The notes below the pieces were generated by a model. It was not told the origin of the DNA, ran no database searches, and saw nothing but the letters and a program-made list of their open reading frames with translations. From positions 2,232,001 through 2,296,000 of the forward strand of contig NZ_LT598653.1 of assembly GCF_900078365.1 (NCBI RefSeq): 64,000 nucleotides of DNA, written 5' to 3'. Made by a program: the position numbers and the translations under genes. The stretch's first letter is position 1. The number at the start of each line of letters is the position of its first letter. This DNA comes from an uncultured Sphingopyxis sp. Lineage in GTDB: Bacteria; Pseudomonadota; Alphaproteobacteria; Sphingomonadales; Sphingomonadaceae. Shown here piece by piece: positions 31,223-41,253 of this stretch.

Positions 31223-32365
31223 TCAGATCCGCCACGGCGGATACCTCCGATATTCGGCGGCCTGATAGAGGCACAGCCGGTTGCCCGCCGGATCGGTAAG
31301 CCGCGCCTCGCGCCAGCCCCATTCCTCGTCCTTCGGCATCTGGTCGAACCGTACTCCGCGCCGCGCGAGATAGGCCACCCACGCATCGAGCGCGCCGCTT
31401 TCCAGATAGGCGGTCGCGCCGCCCGCCGCGCCGTCGCCGGCATGAATCGACAAAGTGACCCCGTTCGCGGCCTCGAACCGCGCATAGCCATTATCCGGGC
31501 TATCGACGATCTGCGTCAGGCCCATCTGTTTGTAAAACGCCACCGACGCCGCATAGTCGTTCGCGGGCAAGCTGATCTGGTTCAGCGCCGGCCCGGTGAA
31601 CAGCCCGTCGTTGCGCACGAACTGCTGCCCCATCGGGCCATGCCCCTGCCCCAGCCCCGGCGCGCCATGCAGCGACAGCCGCACGAAATCGCGCGCGCGC
31701 GCGATCGCGGGTTCGAGCGGCATGCCCTGCGCCAGACCGCACGCGATCGCGCTCGCCAGCGTGCAGCCGGTGCCGTGGCTGTGCGGCGTGTCGATCCGCG
31801 GCGCCTCCCAGCGCGCGACCTCGCCTTCGCCGGTTTCGAGCAGCCGGTCGGTCACCGTCTCGCCTCCGGCATGGCCGCCCTTGACGAGCAGCGAACAGCC
31901 GTGCGCGAGCACCGCTTCCTCGCCACCCAGCGCCTCGAGTTCGGGCAGGTTGGGCGTCGCGACCATCGCGCGATCGAGCAGGGCCTTGAACGCCGCGATC
32001 GTCGCATCATCGGCGAGCACCGAGCCGCTCGATGCGATCATCACCGGATCGAATACCAGCGCCGCTTGTGCGAGATCGGGCCGCGACAGCCGCTCCGCCA
32101 CGGCCGAGGCCGTTTCGGCGCTGCCGATCATTCCGATCTTGATCGCATCGATGCCGATGTCCGACGCGACGCTGTCGATCTGCGCCAGCACCATCTCGGT
32201 CGGCACCGGATGCACCGCCTGCACCCCCAGCGTATTCTGCGCGGTGATCGCGGTGATCGCGGTCATCGCATGACCGCCGAGCATGGTGACCGCCTTGATG
32301 TCGGCCTGGATCCCCGCGCCGCCGCCGCTATCCGATCCGGCGATAATCAATACGCGCGCGGTCAT
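31223..32365 (-). CDS. thiD: ThiD kinase fused to a VOC (glyoxalase-like) domain
   Basis: Residues 1-258 are hydroxymethylpyrimidine/phosphomethylpyrimidine kinase of thiamine synthesis: LIIAGSDSGGGAGIQAD (7-22), DPVMIASSG (106-114), and GTGCTLASA (198-206) with the anion hole. The frame continues without a stop into a vicinal-oxygen-chelate domain (about 261-376: NQISLPANDYAASVAFYKQM, then GWREARLTDPAGNRLCLYQ), the fold of glyoxalases and bleomycin-resistance proteins. Normal ThiD ends near 265 aa. The second domain has few candidate metal ligands, so catalysis is uncertain. ATG at 32365; the longer frame upstream is non-coding in character. Confidence 0.88.
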   Translation of the reverse strand: MTARVLIIAGSDSGGGAGIQADIKAVTMLGGHAMTAITAITAQNTLGVQAVHPVPTEMVLAQIDSVASDIGIDAIKIGMIGSAETASAVAERLSRPDLAQAALVFDPVMIASSGSVLADDATIAAFKALLDRAMVATPNLPELEALGGEEAVLAHGCSLLVKGGHAGGETVTDRLLETGEGEVARWEAPRIDTPHSHGTGCTLASAIACGLAQGMPLEPAIARARDFVRLSLHGAPGLGQGHGPMGQQFVRNDGLFTGPALNQISLPANDYAASVAFYKQMGLTQIVDSPDNGYARFEAANGVTLSIHAGDGAAGGATAYLESGALDAWVAYLARRGVRFDQMPKDEEWGWREARLTDPAGNRLCLYQAAEYRRYPPWRI

Positions 32366-32375
32366 CGGCACATTC

Positions 32376-32458
32376 CGTCGCCCCCGCGCAGGCGGGGGCC
32401 GCTGGCAGTCATATGCTGCGCCTGCATGACCGCGGCCCCCGCCTTCGCGGGGGCGACG
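32376..32458. repeat. bipartite palindrome, CGTCGCCCCCGCG family
   Basis: Inverted arms immediately upstream of thiD, past the DUF1272 stop. Confidence 0.9.
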
Positions 32459-32478
32459 ATAAAGGTCAGCCGCACGGC

Positions 32479-32712
32479 CTAGCCTCTCGCCCCCGGATGC
32501 CGCCGCTCCGTCGAGGCCGGGAATTTCGCCAGCGCCGCGCCCTCGCGCAGCGGCCGGTCGAGCAGGTCGCCGCCGCAATTGGGGCAAATCTCGTCGAGCT
32601 TGTCGGCGCAGTTCGCGCAGAAGGTGCATTCGAACGAGCAAATGAAGGCGCCGTGGATGTCGGCGGGCAAATCGCGTCCGCAGCGTTCGCAATCGGGTCG
32701 CATTTCAAGCAT
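32479..32712 (-). CDS. DUF1272 zinc-ribbon-like protein
   Basis: Small protein of 77 aa with a Cys-rich zinc-binding pattern: CERC, CSFECTFCANC and CPNC in series, as in the DUF1272 family (function unknown). Start ATG at 32712 is preceded by TAGGAAG eight bases away; a TTG two codons upstream is less likely. No signal peptide. Neighbours (glmM and thiD) give no functional hint. Confidence 0.88.
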   Translation of the reverse strand: MLEMRPDCERCGRDLPADIHGAFICSFECTFCANCADKLDEICPNCGGDLLDRPLREGAALAKFPASTERRHPGARG

Positions 32713-32732
32713 TTTCAAAACTTCCTACAAAT

Positions 32733-32818
32733 CCGTTCGTGCTGAGCTTGTCGAAGCACCGCCCTTCTCTTCCCCTCTGGAAGAAAGAACGGCCCTTCGA
32801 CAAGCTCAGGGCGAACGG
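32733..32818. repeat. bipartite palindrome, CCGTTCG...GCTTGTCGAAG family
   Basis: Arms CCGTTCGTGCTGAGCTTGTC and the complement of CCTTCGACAAGCTCAGGGCG, about 30 bp apart, between DUF1272 and glmM. The TTCGACAAGCTCAG core is a repeat often met in sphingomonad genomes. Confidence 0.85.
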
Positions 32819-32830
32819 TGAAACACAATA

Positions 32831-34168
<1,338 letters not shown>

Positions 34169-34231
34169 AGTCCCTCTGCTACCTAAGCCGTGGGCCAGAG
34201 CCTGCCCCGGCGTCCACGGGATGGCCCCCTA

Positions 34232-34285
34232 AGAGCATTTCGCGGCCCAAAAACCGGTTCCCGTTTCTGACGCGAGGTGCTCTAA
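34232..34285. repeat. AGAGCA...TGCTCT palindrome with AAACCGGTT core
   Basis: Ends AGAGCATTTCGCG and CGCGAGGTGCTCT are inverted; the centre holds AAAAACCGGTTCCCGTTTC. Similar short elements are frequent between genes in alphaproteobacteria. It lies in the divergent gap between glmM and the symporter gene, 56 bp before the latter. Confidence 0.6.
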
Positions 34286-34340
34286 GTCACCCAATTTTGC
34301 TTGGCAAGCAGGCCAGAAGAAACGCCGGGGAGAATCCGCC

Positions 34341-35588
34341 TTGAAATCCGCCTGGTTCATCCTTTCGGCGCTGATCGCCGGCATGCTCCTCGGGATCGGC
34401 GTCGAGCTCGTGTCGCCCGCCGCCGGAACCGCGTCGCTGCCCTTCGTCGAGCCGGTCGGCCTGCTCTGGCTCAACGCGCTCAAGATGACGATCGTCCCGC
34501 TCGTCGTCGCGCTGCTGATCACCGGCATCACCGCGACCGCCGACGCCGCGCGCGCGGGAACGCTCGCCTTTCGCGCGGTGATGACCTTCATCGTCGCGAT
34601 CTTCCTCTCGGGCCTCATGTCGCTCGTGATGACGCCGCTGCTGCTGCGGCTCTTTCCGCTGTCGGCCGGCGCCGCCGAAGCCTTGCGCCACGGGCTCGGC
34701 GGCACGGCGGAGGCGGGCCCCTCGCCGACCTTCGGCGATTTCCTGCTGTCGCTGATCCCGACCAATCCGGTCGCCGCGGCAGCCGAAACCGCGATCCTGC
34801 CGCTGATCGTCTTCACCACCATCTTCGCCTTCGCGATCACCCGCCTCGAACCGCCGCAGCGCGCGACGCTGTCGGGGCTGTTCAAGGCGCTCGGCGACGC
34901 GATGCTGATCGTCATCGGCTGGGTCCTCGCGCTCGCGCCCATCGGCGTCTTCGCGCTGGGCTATGCGCTCGCGGTCAAGGCGGGAGTCGCGGCGTTCGGC
35001 GGGCTCGTCCATTATGTGCTGATCCTTTCGGGTATCGGCGTGAGCTGCATCATCCTCGGGCTGTTGCTCGCGTGGTTCGTCGCCGGGATCGCGCCGCCGC
35101 GCTTCCTGCGCGCGATGGTCCCGACGCTCGCGGTGGCGATCAGCACGCAGAGCTCGCTCGCCAGCCTGCCCGCGATGCTCAGGGCGTCCGAAGACCTCGG
35201 CGTCGATCCGAAGAAGGCCGACGTCGTGCTGCCGCTCGCGGTCGCGCTGTTCCGATTCACCAGTCCCGCGATGAACCTCGCGGTCGTGATCTATGTCGCC
35301 TGGCTGTTCGGGGTCGAACTCACGCCGTGGGAGATGGCGGTGGGCCTCGCGGTCGCGATCGCCGCCGCGCTGTCCTCGGTCAGCCTGCCCGGATCGATCA
35401 GCTTCGTCACCTCGATCGCCCCCATCGCGGTGTCGATGGGGGTTCCCGTCGCGCCTTTGGGGCTGCTCGTCGCGGTCGAGACGTTCCCCGACATCTTCCG
35501 GACGATCGGCAATGTTATCGGCGACGTCACCGCGACCAAATACGCCGCCGACGGCGTCCGGAACGAACCCGCAGGAGAAACGCCATGA
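34341..35588 (+). CDS. dicarboxylate/amino acid:cation symporter
   Basis: Inner-membrane transporter of 415 aa in the DAACS (GltP/DctA) family, importing glutamate, aspartate or C4-dicarboxylates with H+ or Na+. Eight or so membrane spans; LKMTIVPLV near residue 49, the serine-rich hairpin STQSSLASLP (about 273-282), FRFTSPAMNLAV and the last loop SVSLPGSISFVT carry the substrate site. Starts at TTG, with GGGGAGA upstream. Overlaps the aldo/keto reductase start by 4 bases. Confidence 0.92.
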   Translation: MKSAWFILSALIAGMLLGIGVELVSPAAGTASLPFVEPVGLLWLNALKMTIVPLVVALLITGITATADAARAGTLAFRAVMTFIVAIFLSGLMSLVMTPLLLRLFPLSAGAAEALRHGLGGTAEAGPSPTFGDFLLSLIPTNPVAAAAETAILPLIVFTTIFAFAITRLEPPQRATLSGLFKALGDAMLIVIGWVLALAPIGVFALGYALAVKAGVAAFGGLVHYVLILSGIGVSCIILGLLLAWFVAGIAPPRFLRAMVPTLAVAISTQSSLASLPAMLRASEDLGVDPKKADVVLPLAVALFRFTSPAMNLAVVIYVAWLFGVELTPWEMAVGLAVAIAAALSSVSLPGSISFVTSIAPIAVSMGVPVAPLGLLVAVETFPDIFRTIGNVIGDVTATKYAADGVRNEPAGETP

Positions 35589-36580
35589 AATATCGCACGC
35601 TCGGCCAAGGCCTCGAAGTCTCCGCGATCGGCATCGGCTGCATGCCGATGATCAAGGGCGGCAACATCCTCTATGGGGAGGCCGCCGACCTCGATGAATC
35701 GACGCGCACGATCCACCGCGCGATCGACCTTGGCGTCACCTTCTTCGACACCGCGCAAATCTATGGCCCGTTCAGCAACGAGGAACTGCTTGGGCAGGCG
35801 ATCAAGGGCAAGCGCGACGGGCTCGTCATCGCCACTAAATTCGGCTTCCGCTTCGAAGGCAAGCAGATCACCGGCGTCAACGGCTCGCCCGCCAACGCCC
35901 GCAAAGCCTGCGAAGGCTCGCTCCAGCGCCTCGGCATCGACACGATCGACCTCTTCTACCAGCACCGCGTCGATCCGTCGGTGCCGATCGAGGAGGTCGT
36001 CGGCGGGATGATGGAGCTGGTGAAGGAAGGCAAGGTCCGCCACATCGCGCTCTCCGAAGCCGGCCCCGAAACGCTCCGCCGCGCCGCGAAGGCCGCGCCG
36101 ATCGCCGCGCTGCAGAGCGAATATTCGATCTGGGAACGCGAGATCGAGGACGAGATCCTGCCCGTCTGCCGCGAGCATGGCATCGGCTTCGTCCCCTATT
36201 CGCCGCTCGGCCGCGGCTTCCTCGCGGGCGCGGTGCGCAGCCGCGACGAACTGCCCGAACATGACTGGCGGCGGAACGATCCGCGCTATTCGGACGAGAA
36301 TCTTCCCGCCAATCTCGCGATCGTCGATGCGATCGGCGCGGTGGCGGACAGGCATGGCGTGTCGAAAGCGCAGGTCGCGCTCGCCTGGCTACTCGCGCAA
36401 GGACCCGACATCGTCCCCATCCCCGGCACCAAGCGCCGCGCGACGATGGACGACAGCGTCGCCGCCGCCGACGTCACGCTCACCGCCGACGACCTCGCCG
36501 CAATCGACGCCGCCGCGCCGAAAGGCGGGACGAGCGGCCCGCGCTATGGCGAACAGGGGATGCGGATGGTGCGGCTGTAA
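35585..36580 (+). CDS. aldo/keto reductase
   Basis: NADP-dependent reductase of 331 aa. Catalytic Asp55 and Tyr60 (FFDTAQIYG), Lys85 (ATKFGF) and His127 (FYQHRVDP) are all in place, and IPGTKR near the C-terminus binds the cofactor phosphate. The subgroup is that of the YajO/pyridoxal reductase-like enzymes of about 330 aa. ATG overlaps the symporter stop (ATGA), so the transported compound or its product may be the substrate; this is inference only. Distinct from the reductase at 2058 (limited similarity). Confidence 0.9.
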   Translation: MKYRTLGQGLEVSAIGIGCMPMIKGGNILYGEAADLDESTRTIHRAIDLGVTFFDTAQIYGPFSNEELLGQAIKGKRDGLVIATKFGFRFEGKQITGVNGSPANARKACEGSLQRLGIDTIDLFYQHRVDPSVPIEEVVGGMMELVKEGKVRHIALSEAGPETLRRAAKAAPIAALQSEYSIWEREIEDEILPVCREHGIGFVPYSPLGRGFLAGAVRSRDELPEHDWRRNDPRYSDENLPANLAIVDAIGAVADRHGVSKAQVALAWLLAQGPDIVPIPGTKRRATMDDSVAAADVTLTADDLAAIDAAAPKGGTSGPRYGEQGMRMVRL

Positions 36581-36598
36581 TCGTCGCTGCCGGTCCGT

Positions 36599-37633
36599 TT
36601 ATTCGCGCGCTTTCGCGGCGGCGCGGACCTCCTGCGAGCGTTCGAGCGGGATGACCAAAATGTCGTCGCCGTCGACGATGACGGCGATATTGTCCATGCC
36701 GAGGATCGACACGCGCTTGTCGCCGGCGCGGACGAGGTTGCCGCGACTGTCGTGGAGAAAGGCGTCGCCGGTGACCGCATTGTCGGCCGCATCCTTTTCG
36801 GCGAGCGCATGGATCGTATGCCAGCAGCCGAGATCGGACCAACCCATCGCGACGGGGACGACCGCGACGCGATCGTCCTTTTCCATCACGGCATAATCGA
36901 TCGAGTCGGCGGGCGCCTTCGCGAACTCGATGGCGTCGGCGTAGAGCGCGTCGCCGTCGCGCATTCCCGCGGCCATCGCCTTGTCGGCGGCCTCGAATAT
37001 GGGGCGGCAATGGGTGAGCATCGCGTCGCGCATCCGCGCGGCGCGGAACAGGAAGATGCCGGCGTTCCAGCTGTAGCCGCCCGCCGCGAGCATCGCTTCG
37101 GCCTCCTCCAGCGGAGGTTTTTCGACGAAGCGGTCGACCGCGAAGCCGTCTTCGCCCAGGGGCGCACCGGCGGCGATATAGCCGAAGCCCGTTTCGGGGC
37201 GGTCGGGGGTGATGCCGAAGGTGACGATCCAGTCCTTCTGCGCGAGGCGGACCCCCTTGGCGATCGCGGCGTGAAAGGCGGGGACGTCGGTGATGACATG
37301 ATCGCTCGGCATCACGAGCAGCAGCGTGTCGGCGTCGGCCTGCGCGACGGCGAGCGCGATCGCCGCGGCGGTGTTGCGCGGCATCGGCTCGACGAGCAGC
37401 GTCTCCTCGCGGTCGCCCATCTGCTCGCGCACCATCGCGACATGGCCGTCGCCGCAGAGGACAATGGGCGGCAGGAAATCGGGACCCGCGGGGGTGCGCT
37501 CGACGGTCTGGCGGAACAGGCTGCGCTGGCCGTGGAGCAGCAGGAACTGCTTGGCGCGGGTGCCGCGCGATTCGGGCCACAGGCGGGTGCCCGCGCCGCC
37601 GCAGAGGATGAGAGGCTGGATCATGCTGGTCAT
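36599..37633 (-). CDS. manC: mannose-1-phosphate guanylyltransferase
   Basis: Makes GDP-mannose for exopolysaccharide and glycan synthesis. The 344-aa protein has LCGGAGTRLWPESR (residues 10-23), KQFLLLHG, the PSDH block and EKPPLEEA. The C-terminal isomerase domain of bifunctional AlgA/ManC enzymes is absent, so only the nucleotidyltransferase activity is expected. ATG at 37633 or 37624. Divergent from the sugar transferase operon 126 bp away, consistent with a shared role in surface polysaccharide. Convergent with the reductase gene. Confidence 0.93.
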   Translation of the reverse strand: MTSMIQPLILCGGAGTRLWPESRGTRAKQFLLLHGQRSLFRQTVERTPAGPDFLPPIVLCGDGHVAMVREQMGDREETLLVEPMPRNTAAAIALAVAQADADTLLLVMPSDHVITDVPAFHAAIAKGVRLAQKDWIVTFGITPDRPETGFGYIAAGAPLGEDGFAVDRFVEKPPLEEAEAMLAAGGYSWNAGIFLFRAARMRDAMLTHCRPIFEAADKAMAAGMRDGDALYADAIEFAKAPADSIDYAVMEKDDRVAVVPVAMGWSDLGCWHTIHALAEKDAADNAVTGDAFLHDSRGNLVRAGDKRVSILGMDNIAVIVDGDDILVIPLERSQEVRAAAKARE

Positions 37634-37759
37634 GGGATCAGCCTATCGCACGATATGGGGGGAACAAGACACAACATGCCGCAATATGTGAGTGTAAAAT
37701 TAACCGACAGTTGACGCCTCGGATATAGTATCGCGCCGGCGAAAGGTTTGCGATTTTTC

Positions 37760-39148
37760 ATGTTCCGGCTGTTCAAACATTATGTCCCGCACGCCGTCGT
37801 CTGGCTGGCGCTGATCGAATTTCTCGCGCTGCTCGGCTCGGCCGAGGGGGCGTGGCACCTTTATGCGCATCAGGCGGGGTTCGACGCGGGGCCGCTGGCG
37901 AGCCGCTGGCTGCCGCTCCTGACCTTCGGCGTGTCCAATTCGCTCGCGATGATGGCGACGGGGATGTACGGGAACGAGGGACTGCGCTCGATGCGCTTCG
38001 CGACCGCGCGCCTGCTCGCCGCAATCTCGCTCGGGGTGATCTTCCTCTCGGTGCTCGGTTTCCTGTTGCCGACCGCGACTTTGTGGCGCGCGAACAGCCT
38101 CTATGCGATGATCTTCGCGATCGGCGTGCTGTTCGTGATCCGCCTGATCCTGACGCAGTCGGCGGGCGCCGAAGCCTTCCGCCGCCGCATCCTCGTGCTC
38201 GGCGCCGGACCGCGCGCGGCGCGGCTCGCGGCGCTGGCCGACGCGCCCGGCAGCGGGCTCGAGATGGTCGGCTTCGTCGCGATGAGCGCCAATGAAAAGT
38301 CGGTGGCGGGGGCGATCCCGCGCGAGGCGATCGCCAATCTGTCGGAGCATGTCGTGATGCTGCGCGCCGGCGAAGTCGTGCTCGCGCTCGAGGAACGGCG
38401 CAACGCGCTGCCGCTGAACGACCTCTTGCGCGTCAAGACGACGGGGGTGCATGTCAACGACATCGCGAGCTTCATCGAGCGCGAGACGGGACGCGTCGAC
38501 CTGGCGACGACGAACCCGAGCGGCCTCATCTTCTCCGACGGCTTTTCGGCGGGGCAGCGGATTTCCAAGGTCGGCAAGCGGATATTCGATATCCTTGCCA
38601 GCCTGATCGTGCTCATCGTCGGGCTCCCGCTGATCGTCGTCGCGGGGATCGCGGTGGTGCTCGACAGCCGCGGGCCGGTCTTTTACCGCCAGCCGCGCGT
38701 CGGCCTGTTCGGCGAACCCTATGACATCTTCAAGATCCGGTCGATGCGCACCGACGCCGAGGCGGCGGGCAAGGCCGTGTGGGCGAGCGAGAACGACCCG
38801 CGCGTGACCCGCGTCGGCCGCGTGATCCGCAAGCTGCGCATCGACGAACTGCCGCAGACCTGGTGCGTGCTCAAGGGCGACATGAGCTTCGTCGGGCCGC
38901 GTCCCGAACGGCCGAGTTTCGTCGCGGAGCTCGAAAAGAAGCTGCCCTATTACGCCGAACGACACATGGTGAAGCCCGGCCTGACCGGCTGGGCCCAGAT
39001 CAACTATCCCTATGGCGCGTCGGTCGAGGATGCGCGCGTGAAGCTGGAATATGATCTTTATTACGCCAAGAATTATTCGCCCTTCCTCGACCTCCTGATC
39101 CTGCTCCAGACGGTGCGCGTCGTGCTGTGGCCGGAGGGAGCGCGCTAG
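37760..39148 (+). CDS. polyprenyl-phosphate sugar transferase, PEP-CTERM/XrtA-associated
   Basis: Initiating glycosyltransferase of 462 aa that loads the first sugar on undecaprenyl phosphate. N-terminal membrane helices (about five, residues 10-130), a Rossmann-like middle (RRILVLGAGPRAARLAALAD), and the C-terminal bacterial sugar transferase domain from about residue 265 (KRIFDILASLIVLIVGLP, FYRQPRVG, KIRSMRTDAE, RIDELPQTWCVLKGDMSFVG). This EpsB_2-like architecture is the one associated with exosortase systems. Start ATG at 37760 is chosen over an in-frame TTG at 37748. First gene of an operon with prsK, prsR and prsT. Confidence 0.88.
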   Translation: MFRLFKHYVPHAVVWLALIEFLALLGSAEGAWHLYAHQAGFDAGPLASRWLPLLTFGVSNSLAMMATGMYGNEGLRSMRFATARLLAAISLGVIFLSVLGFLLPTATLWRANSLYAMIFAIGVLFVIRLILTQSAGAEAFRRRILVLGAGPRAARLAALADAPGSGLEMVGFVAMSANEKSVAGAIPREAIANLSEHVVMLRAGEVVLALEERRNALPLNDLLRVKTTGVHVNDIASFIERETGRVDLATTNPSGLIFSDGFSAGQRISKVGKRIFDILASLIVLIVGLPLIVVAGIAVVLDSRGPVFYRQPRVGLFGEPYDIFKIRSMRTDAEAAGKAVWASENDPRVTRVGRVIRKLRIDELPQTWCVLKGDMSFVGPRPERPSFVAELEKKLPYYAERHMVKPGLTGWAQINYPYGASVEDARVKLEYDLYYAKNYSPFLDLLILLQTVRVVLWPEGAR

Positions 39149-39150
39149 CC

Positions 39151-41253
39151 GTGCTCGCGGCCCTGTCGCACATCCTCTCGATCCTCGCACTGGCGGGCTT
39201 TGCCGGCGTCACCTTGTGGCTGCTGATGCGGCCGCGCGCACGCATGGCGGCGCTGATGCCCGCGCCGCGCTGGCAGCTGCTGGCGGCGGCGGCGACCGCG
39301 CTTTGGTGCGCGGCGCTGACGATCTTTTCGCCCGGAACGTCGGAGGCGCTGGTCGTGCAGATGATCCGCGACGGCGCGATGCTCGGCTGGCTCGGCGCGA
39401 CCTTCTGGTCGCCGCGCGCGCCGATGCCGCGGCCGCTGCGCCTGATCCTGCGGATGCTCGCGACGATCTGCCTGCTTGCCTTCCTGCTCGGCGCCGCGGC
39501 GCATTGGCGCGCGGGGCCCGCCGCCGCGCCGTGGATGAAGCCGACGCTGACCTTTAGCGCGATGACCGTCGCGATCGGCGGGCTGCTGATCATCGACGGC
39601 GCGGTGCGCCGCGCGAGCGGCGGGCTACGGATGCCCGTGCTCGCGGTCGCGGGCGGCTTCGCGATGCTCTGGGCCTATGAACTCAACGTCCAGTTGATCG
39701 GCGCGCTGACCGGAGCGAAGGCCTCGACGCTGATCGCGCTGCTGCCCGCGGTCGCGCTGCTCACCGCGCCGATCCATGTCGTCGCGGCGATGGACATCGG
39801 CCGCGAGCGGATGCGGCTGTCGCGCACGGCGGCGACGCGGTCGCTGATCCTGCTCGCCGCCGCCGCCTATCTGATCCTGATCGCGCTGACTGGGGCGTTC
39901 GCGCGCGCGGTCGGGAGCGATTATGCCGAGCTGGCGCAGGCGATCTCGCTGGCCTTCGCGCTCGGCGCAGGGGGGCTGATGCTCGCCTCCTCGCGATCGC
40001 GCGCGTGGCTCGCGGTGATGATCTCCAAGCATTTCTTCGAGCATCGCTACGATTATCGCGCCGAATGGATGCGCTTCACCGCGACGCTGGCGCAGGGGGA
40101 CGGCGAGGACGACCGCAACCTTTACCGCCGCGTCGCCAAGGCGCTCGCGCAATTGACGGGCAGTCCGGGCGCCTTGCTGATGCTGCCCGGCGCGGCGGGC
40201 GGCTTTCGCGTCGCCGAGCAATGGCATTGGCCGGGCGGCATGGGCGAAGAGGCCGTCCTGCCGCTGCGATCGGCCTTCATGTTGCAGGAGACGCGGCATA
40301 TCGTCGATCTCGACGCCGAGCGCCGCGGACGGGGAAGCGCGGATCTGGCGCTTCCCGACTGGCTTATCGCCGACGCGCGTGCGTGGGTAGTCGTTCCTGT
40401 GCTGCATTTCCAGCGGATGATCGCGATCGCGGTGCTGCACCGCCCCCCGGTGTCGCGCGCGCTCGACTGGGAAGACCTCGACGTGCTGCGCATTGCGGGG
40501 CAGCAGGCGGCGAGCTATCTCGCCGAATCGCAGAGCCAGCAGGCCTTGTCGGAGGCGCGGCGTTTCGACGAGTTCAACCGCCGCTTCGCCTTCATCATGC
40601 ACGACATCAAGAATCTGGCGAGCCAATTGTCGCTGCTCGCGCGCAATGCCGAGCGCCACGCCGACAAGCCCGCGTTTCGCGCCGACATGACGCAGACGCT
40701 GAAGATTTCGGCGGGGCGGCTCAGCGACCTGCTCGTCCGGCTGTCGCCGCGCGAGCGCGGGCCCGCGGCCGAGCCCGGGCGCACGCTGGTCGAGCCGGTG
40801 CTGAACGAGGTCGCGGCGGAAATGCGGCCGCGCCGCGCTCTGTTCGTCGGATGCCAGGCCGGCCTGTCGGCGTGGGCCGAGGCCGGCGCGGTCCGCCAGA
40901 TCGTCCAGCATCTGGTGGCGAACGCGATCGACGCGTCGGCGCCCGACACACCGGTGCAGGTCGTCGCGGTCGCCGAACAGGAGCGCGTGCGCATCGACGT
41001 GATCGATCAGGGCTGCGGCATGACGCGCGACTTCATCCGCGACGAGCTGTTCAAGCCCTTCGTGTCGACGAAGGACGGCGGCTTCGGGCTCGGCGCGTTC
41101 GAGGCGCTCCGACTCGCGCAGGCGATGGGCGGCGCGATCGAAGTGGCGAGCGAGCCGGGCAAGGGCAGCAATTTCACGCTGTGGCTGCCGCTCGCCGATG
41201 CGCGCGCCGCGGCCGGGAGCGATGCGCGAGTGATGAAAGCAGGAACGAAATGA
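39151..41253 (+). CDS. prsK: PEP-CTERM/XrtA system histidine kinase PrsK
   Basis: Membrane sensor kinase of 700 aa. About nine hydrophobic segments fill residues 1-290, a GAF-like domain follows (about 300-460), then the H-box FIMHDIKNLASQ with His484 and a GHKL ATPase domain (HLVANAIDAS, DQGCGMT, GGFGLGAFEA). This arrangement is that of PrsK, partner of the sigma-54-type regulator PrsR. Start is a GTG with GGAGGGAG ten bases upstream, two bases after the sugar transferase stop. Overlaps prsR by 4 bases. Confidence 0.88.
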   Translation: MLAALSHILSILALAGFAGVTLWLLMRPRARMAALMPAPRWQLLAAAATALWCAALTIFSPGTSEALVVQMIRDGAMLGWLGATFWSPRAPMPRPLRLILRMLATICLLAFLLGAAAHWRAGPAAAPWMKPTLTFSAMTVAIGGLLIIDGAVRRASGGLRMPVLAVAGGFAMLWAYELNVQLIGALTGAKASTLIALLPAVALLTAPIHVVAAMDIGRERMRLSRTAATRSLILLAAAAYLILIALTGAFARAVGSDYAELAQAISLAFALGAGGLMLASSRSRAWLAVMISKHFFEHRYDYRAEWMRFTATLAQGDGEDDRNLYRRVAKALAQLTGSPGALLMLPGAAGGFRVAEQWHWPGGMGEEAVLPLRSAFMLQETRHIVDLDAERRGRGSADLALPDWLIADARAWVVVPVLHFQRMIAIAVLHRPPVSRALDWEDLDVLRIAGQQAASYLAESQSQQALSEARRFDEFNRRFAFIMHDIKNLASQLSLLARNAERHADKPAFRADMTQTLKISAGRLSDLLVRLSPRERGPAAEPGRTLVEPVLNEVAAEMRPRRALFVGCQAGLSAWAEAGAVRQIVQHLVANAIDASAPDTPVQVVAVAEQERVRIDVIDQGCGMTRDFIRDELFKPFVSTKDGGFGLGAFEALRLAQAMGGAIEVASEPGKGSNFTLWLPLADARAAAGSDARVMKAGTK

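Noticed and set aside
32365..32692. A longer N-terminus for the ThiD-VOC protein
   Set aside because: The extra sequence is antisense to the Cys-rich DUF1272 gene and the palindrome; the ATG at 32365 gives the standard ThiD start.
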